A DNA stretch of 64,000 bases, from positions 62,001 to 126,000 of the forward strand of contig CALYLX010000136.1 in assembly GCA_944990035.1 (NCBI GenBank). The letters run 5' to 3'. The stretch is from Clitopilus passeckerianus (lineage: Eukaryota; Basidiomycota; Agaricomycetes; Agaricales; Entolomataceae). Both the position numbers and the translations under genes were made by a program. Of this stretch, positions 60,743 to 64,000 are shown in pieces. Below the pieces are notes generated by a model, which saw only the letters and a program-made list of their open reading frames with translations, searched no databases and had not been told where the DNA came from. The first letter of the stretch is position 1, and each line of letters starts with the position of its first letter.

Positions 60743-62271
60743 ATGCCTCGCCCTGTCCATTTCTTGGTCATTTGCTATCTCGCTGTTGCTGTTTTGTTCA
60801 CCTCGACTTGTCTCTTCCGTTCTGGGATCTCGCTGTTTCTACCCAACGCTGCTCTCTCTCGCGGCTTCTTCTGGGCACCCGGGCGGGGTAATGTTGGTCA
60901 ACCCGCCCAAGCGCAATCCGGGCTAGCTTTCTTGCTTCAGCCAGATTCAAAGTTGTTTCGCTCGTCTCTGGGCATTCGGACCCATATGCAGTACCCGATG
61001 ATGGTTGGTTCCAGCAACCACCTATCGGATCTTCCTATGAGCGGACAGCTCTTCATGTCCAAGGCGTTCTCGTATACCATTCATTCGCCAAGGATCATGC
61101 CCTATTTCTATCGAGGCTCGAGGACTTTTGATCCTGAAGACATTACAATCACCACGCTGATTACCAGCAGTCGGTTTCTGCCGTTCAAAAGGCTCGTCGA
61201 ACACTACAAAGGTGTGTCCAGATTCTCTTCGTGGTGGCTTACAATAAATTAAATCTCCGTCTTCTAGGCCCTATCTCAGTCGCAGTACATGTTGGCAATA
61301 GCACCGCAGAGATTAAAAGCATTGTGGACGCACTGGACTCTCTATATGCCACCTCTCAGAATATGCGAAGCAATGTGGACGTTCATCTCATCGTTGACTC
61401 CTTCGACCGTCAGTTCAACACTTGGAGGAACCTCGCTCGCCTTTTTGCTCGGACTGACTATGTCATGATGCTCGACGTGGACTTCTATATCTGCACGGAC
61501 TTCAGAACTGCTATGAGGGCAAGTAACTTTGTGATGGATAAACTACGGAGCGGTCTGGCTGCATTTGTGATACCTGCGTTTGAATATGTTCGCTATGGTG
61601 ATGGTCTTAACCCTGTTGTTTTTCCTCGCGATAAAAAGGTGTGTGACCAGTGACTGTAAATCCACGGGCTGTCATTCTGACGTCTTTTCATCTTAGACTC
61701 TGACGCGCCTCGTTCGTGCTAAAGGCGTTGCTGTTTTTCATAATACTTGGGCTCCTGGGCATAGCAGCACCGACTACAAGAAATACTTTGCTTCAGCCCC
61801 CGGGGATGTCTACAAAGTTACTCAATACCAATCGGCATACGAACCATATGTCGTCTATCGCAAGAATGGACCACCTTGGTTTACCTCGTTTGCTGCATCC
61901 CACGACTGCCATTGCTAACGTTCACTGTGCAGGTGCGACGAGCGCTTCGTCGGATATGGCGGAAACAAGGCTGCATGTCATTTTGAGATGTATATTTCTG
62001 GGATCAATTACTATGTTCTCTCGGACCATTTCATAGTCCACCAGAACCATCGCTACGAAGAGATTGCTCGAAAGAATGAGGTATGTCTTCCTATCAAATC
62101 TAGATGGGGGCGGCTTACATGTTCCTGTAGAGGCGCAACAATCGTCGCCTTTATTCTGATTTCAAGGAAGAAACCTGCATACGGTGAGCCGCTTTATGAC
62201 TTTGACCGCCGTTTTTGACTAGATTTTGCAAGCTACCTGAATGCATTCAACATGAACAACATGCTGAATAG
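60743..62271 (+). CDS. GT49-type glycosyltransferase (LARGE-like), type II membrane
   Basis: Golgi glycosyltransferase of the GT49 (LARGE C-terminal) type. N-terminal signal anchor FLVICYLAVAVLFTSTCLF after MPRPVH; stem; then SKAFSYTIHSPRIMPYFYRG, DITITTLITSSRFLPFKRLV, GPISVAVHVGNSTAEIKSIV, VDVHLIVDSFDRQFNTWRNL, ARLFARTDYVMMLDVDFYIC (DxD metal motif), VIPAFEYVRYG, YKVTQYQSAYEPYVVYRKNG and CDERFVGYGGNKAACHFEMY, ending near RRNNRRLYSDFKEETC. At least five introns. The last, 39 bases, is short; the terminal residues and stop at 62269-62271 are therefore uncertain. Confidence 0.82.
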
Positions 62272-62776
62272 CTCGAGATCCTCCAACGCACAGCACGAGT
62301 GCAAGAATGTTAAGAAAGTGGCCGTTAGATATGGCGAATGGGTATGATTCTTCAGACATCGGCTCTGTATTCGAGCTCACTGGATCGTCAGATGCTTGAT
62401 TGATCGAATGTAGCTTCTTCTCCTCGTCGGTGTGGTGATCATCAGGCCTGTTAGCTACGTTGTGTATATTTTTACCTGTATACATCATCTTCCGAGAGAA
62501 GGCCACGGAAATATAATTTAAACCATGCGTTCGAGGAAAAACTTTGTAAACAAGGTTCATGACCACGATCCAGAGGCCTCCATCGGCAGCCGGCCCGGTG
62601 CATTTTGTACCCCTAATCTTCCAGCAATGCCGATGTTTTTTCCGTATGACAGATTTTCCTAGCACCACGTATCTTTCTTCCTGAATACGATATACCACAG
62701 TAAGACGTCGATTCCATAAATTTGCGATCACGAGCGATAATTTGAACCACCTTGTCAGTTGATCTCATCCTACCCC
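62272..62776. other. intergenic, no supported gene
   Basis: A 170-codon minus-strand frame at 62219-62731 lacks an ATG start and overlaps the glycosyltransferase 3' end; not called. The stretch holds the promoter of the dehydrogenase. Confidence 0.4.
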
Positions 62777-64000
62777 ATGGCACCAAAGGTTCTTATTTGT
62801 GGTGAGTAGCACTTTACGTGGTTCCTTTGCATATCTAACATGACTCCCACACAGGAAAGATTGTTTGGGCCCATGAGGATGTCAAGAGGCTCCTAGGAGG
62901 CATCTCTGAAGTAGTGGCAAGTATTGGAGACCACTTGCAGGGTCGACATCAAGTGCTAATACATAAATCTTGATCCAGCACCTCGATGTCAAAAACAGAG
63001 CTGAATTTCTTGCTGCGTTCCAGCCGGGAGGAAAGTACGCTAACGTCGTCGGAATCTACAGAGAAAACGGCTCTGCGGATTTGATTGGCGTCTTCGATAA
63101 GGAGATCATTCAAGGATTGTCACCGAGTGTTAAATGGATCGCACATAACGGTGCTGGCTATGACCCAGTCGATGTTCACGCATGCATTGCAAAAGGTCAA
63201 TTGTTCCTCATCGTTCATTCTCAAATTTCCTGAAATTATCTTAAGGAATCTACCTGTCCAATACCCCAGGAGCAGTCGATGATGCTACTGCCACTACCGC
63301 TCTATACCTCATCATCTCCTGCCTGCGTCAATTCTCCGTCGCTGAACGTTCCCTCCGCAATCTCACATGGAAGCCGAGTGGACTCAACACCAAGACTCAC
63401 GACCTGACTGAACGAACTATCGCCATCCTCGGGCTCGGTGGCATCGGCATGCGTCTTGCTGAACTAGTTCACGCCTTCCCCATGCGCGTTATTTACCACT
63501 CCAGGCGCAAGGTCGAGGGTGCACCTGCATGGTGTGAATATTTCGAGAACGTGGAGGAGATGCTCAAGCAGGCGGATGTGCTAAGCTTGCATGTACCCTT
63601 GAGGAAGGAGACGGAGGGCTTGGTGGGAGAGAAGTGGATCAGGGCGTTGAAACCTGGCGCCGTTATCGTCAACACGGCGAGAGGCAAGGTTATTGATGAG
63701 CAGGCCATGATCCGTGCTCTGGAGGATGGACATGTGAGTTTCATCTCCTGGTGAATGCAACGTTTTCTCAATGATTGATCGTGATATTCCCCAGCTTGCG
63801 TCTGTTGGCCTCGATGTGTTCCCCAATGAACCTGAAGTGAATCCACGCCTTCTGGAGTTCCCTCAAATCACCCTCCTACCCCACATGGGTACTGAGAACC
63901 AAGATTCGCAGCATAAGATGGAGGTTCGGGCTCTCACGAACTTGAAGGACTTCCTCACAGTCGGAAAGGGGAAAGATCTCGTCATTGAGTGGACCACCAA
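62777..64000 (+). CDS. D-2-hydroxyacid dehydrogenase (glyoxylate reductase-like), 3' truncated
   Basis: NAD(P)-dependent reductase of 2-oxoacids such as glyoxylate. Starts MAPKVLICGKIVWAHEDVKR; then VKWIAHNGAGYDPVDVHACI, IYLSNTPGAVDDATATTALY, TIAILGLGGIGMRLAELVHA (GxGxxG), YHSRRKVEGAPAW, ADVLSLHVPLRKETEGLVG, GAVIVNTARGKVIDEQAMIR (catalytic Arg), SVGLDVFPNEPEVNP (Glu) and LLPHMGTENQDS (His). The intron after SEVV may use a GC donor (GCAAGT); the alternative GT three codons earlier would drop VV. The coding sequence runs off the window end at 64000, shortly before the expected stop. Confidence 0.9.

Noticed and set aside
62219..62731. 170-codon minus-strand open frame
   Set aside because: Starts with GTG rather than ATG, overlaps the glycosyltransferase 3' end and has no recognisable motif.

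Overview
The window reads as nuclear DNA of a mushroom-forming basidiomycete (Agaricomycetes, probably Agaricales). Genes are dense, lie on both strands, and are split by many introns of about 45-70 bases with GT..AG ends and CTAAC/CTGAC-like branch sites. The gene families agree: WOPR (Gti1/Pac2) regulators, a DUF6534 seven-helix membrane protein, a melleolide-type flavin halogenase, a riboflavin-aldehyde-forming-enzyme-like secreted protein, a GT49 glycosyltransferase and freestanding thioester-reductase genes. No bacterial, viral, CRISPR or transposon structure was recognised.

Layout. 1-8.4 kb: a small coiled-coil gene, an RKM4-type SET methyltransferase, a LysM protein, a small membrane protein, then a head-to-head pair (glycolipid transfer protein and free-methionine-R-sulfoxide reductase). 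8.5-11.6 kb: cysteinyl-tRNA synthetase with an apparent optional mitochondrial leader. 13.2-17 kb: two tandem WOPR genes with long non-coding flanks. 17.7-27.3 kb: housekeeping block (TFIIA large subunit, a conserved coiled-coil protein, a two-domain CoA-binding protein, membrane-anchored cysteine synthase, GPI transamidase subunit, PalC, tRNA-Val). 27.4-31.2 kb: two tandem thioester reductases. 31.5-42.9 kb: a large BRCT protein, mitochondrial NAD(H) kinase, a conserved unknown, an Asteroid-type nuclease-fold protein, tRNA-Leu and another conserved unknown. 44-51.5 kb: peroxisomal acyl-CoA/4-coumarate-type ligase, an RRM protein and a DUF6534 protein. 53.4-57.6 kb: flavin halogenase and two tandem cornichon (Erv14) genes. 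58.2-64 kb: secreted double-psi-barrel protein, GlcNAc kinase, GT49 glycosyltransferase, and a D-2-hydroxyacid dehydrogenase cut by the window end.

A property of the sequence itself matters for every user. More than a dozen otherwise well-conserved genes are broken by one-base (rarely two-base) indels, nearly always a lost base in a short homopolymer, including one inside the HIGH motif of the only cysteinyl-tRNA synthetase seen here. Coding resumes at once in the neighbouring frame. I read this as consensus or assembly error rather than pseudogenes. Gene models below therefore give the intended exon path and state where the frame breaks. All exon boundaries were derived by eye from frame, family conservation and splice signals.
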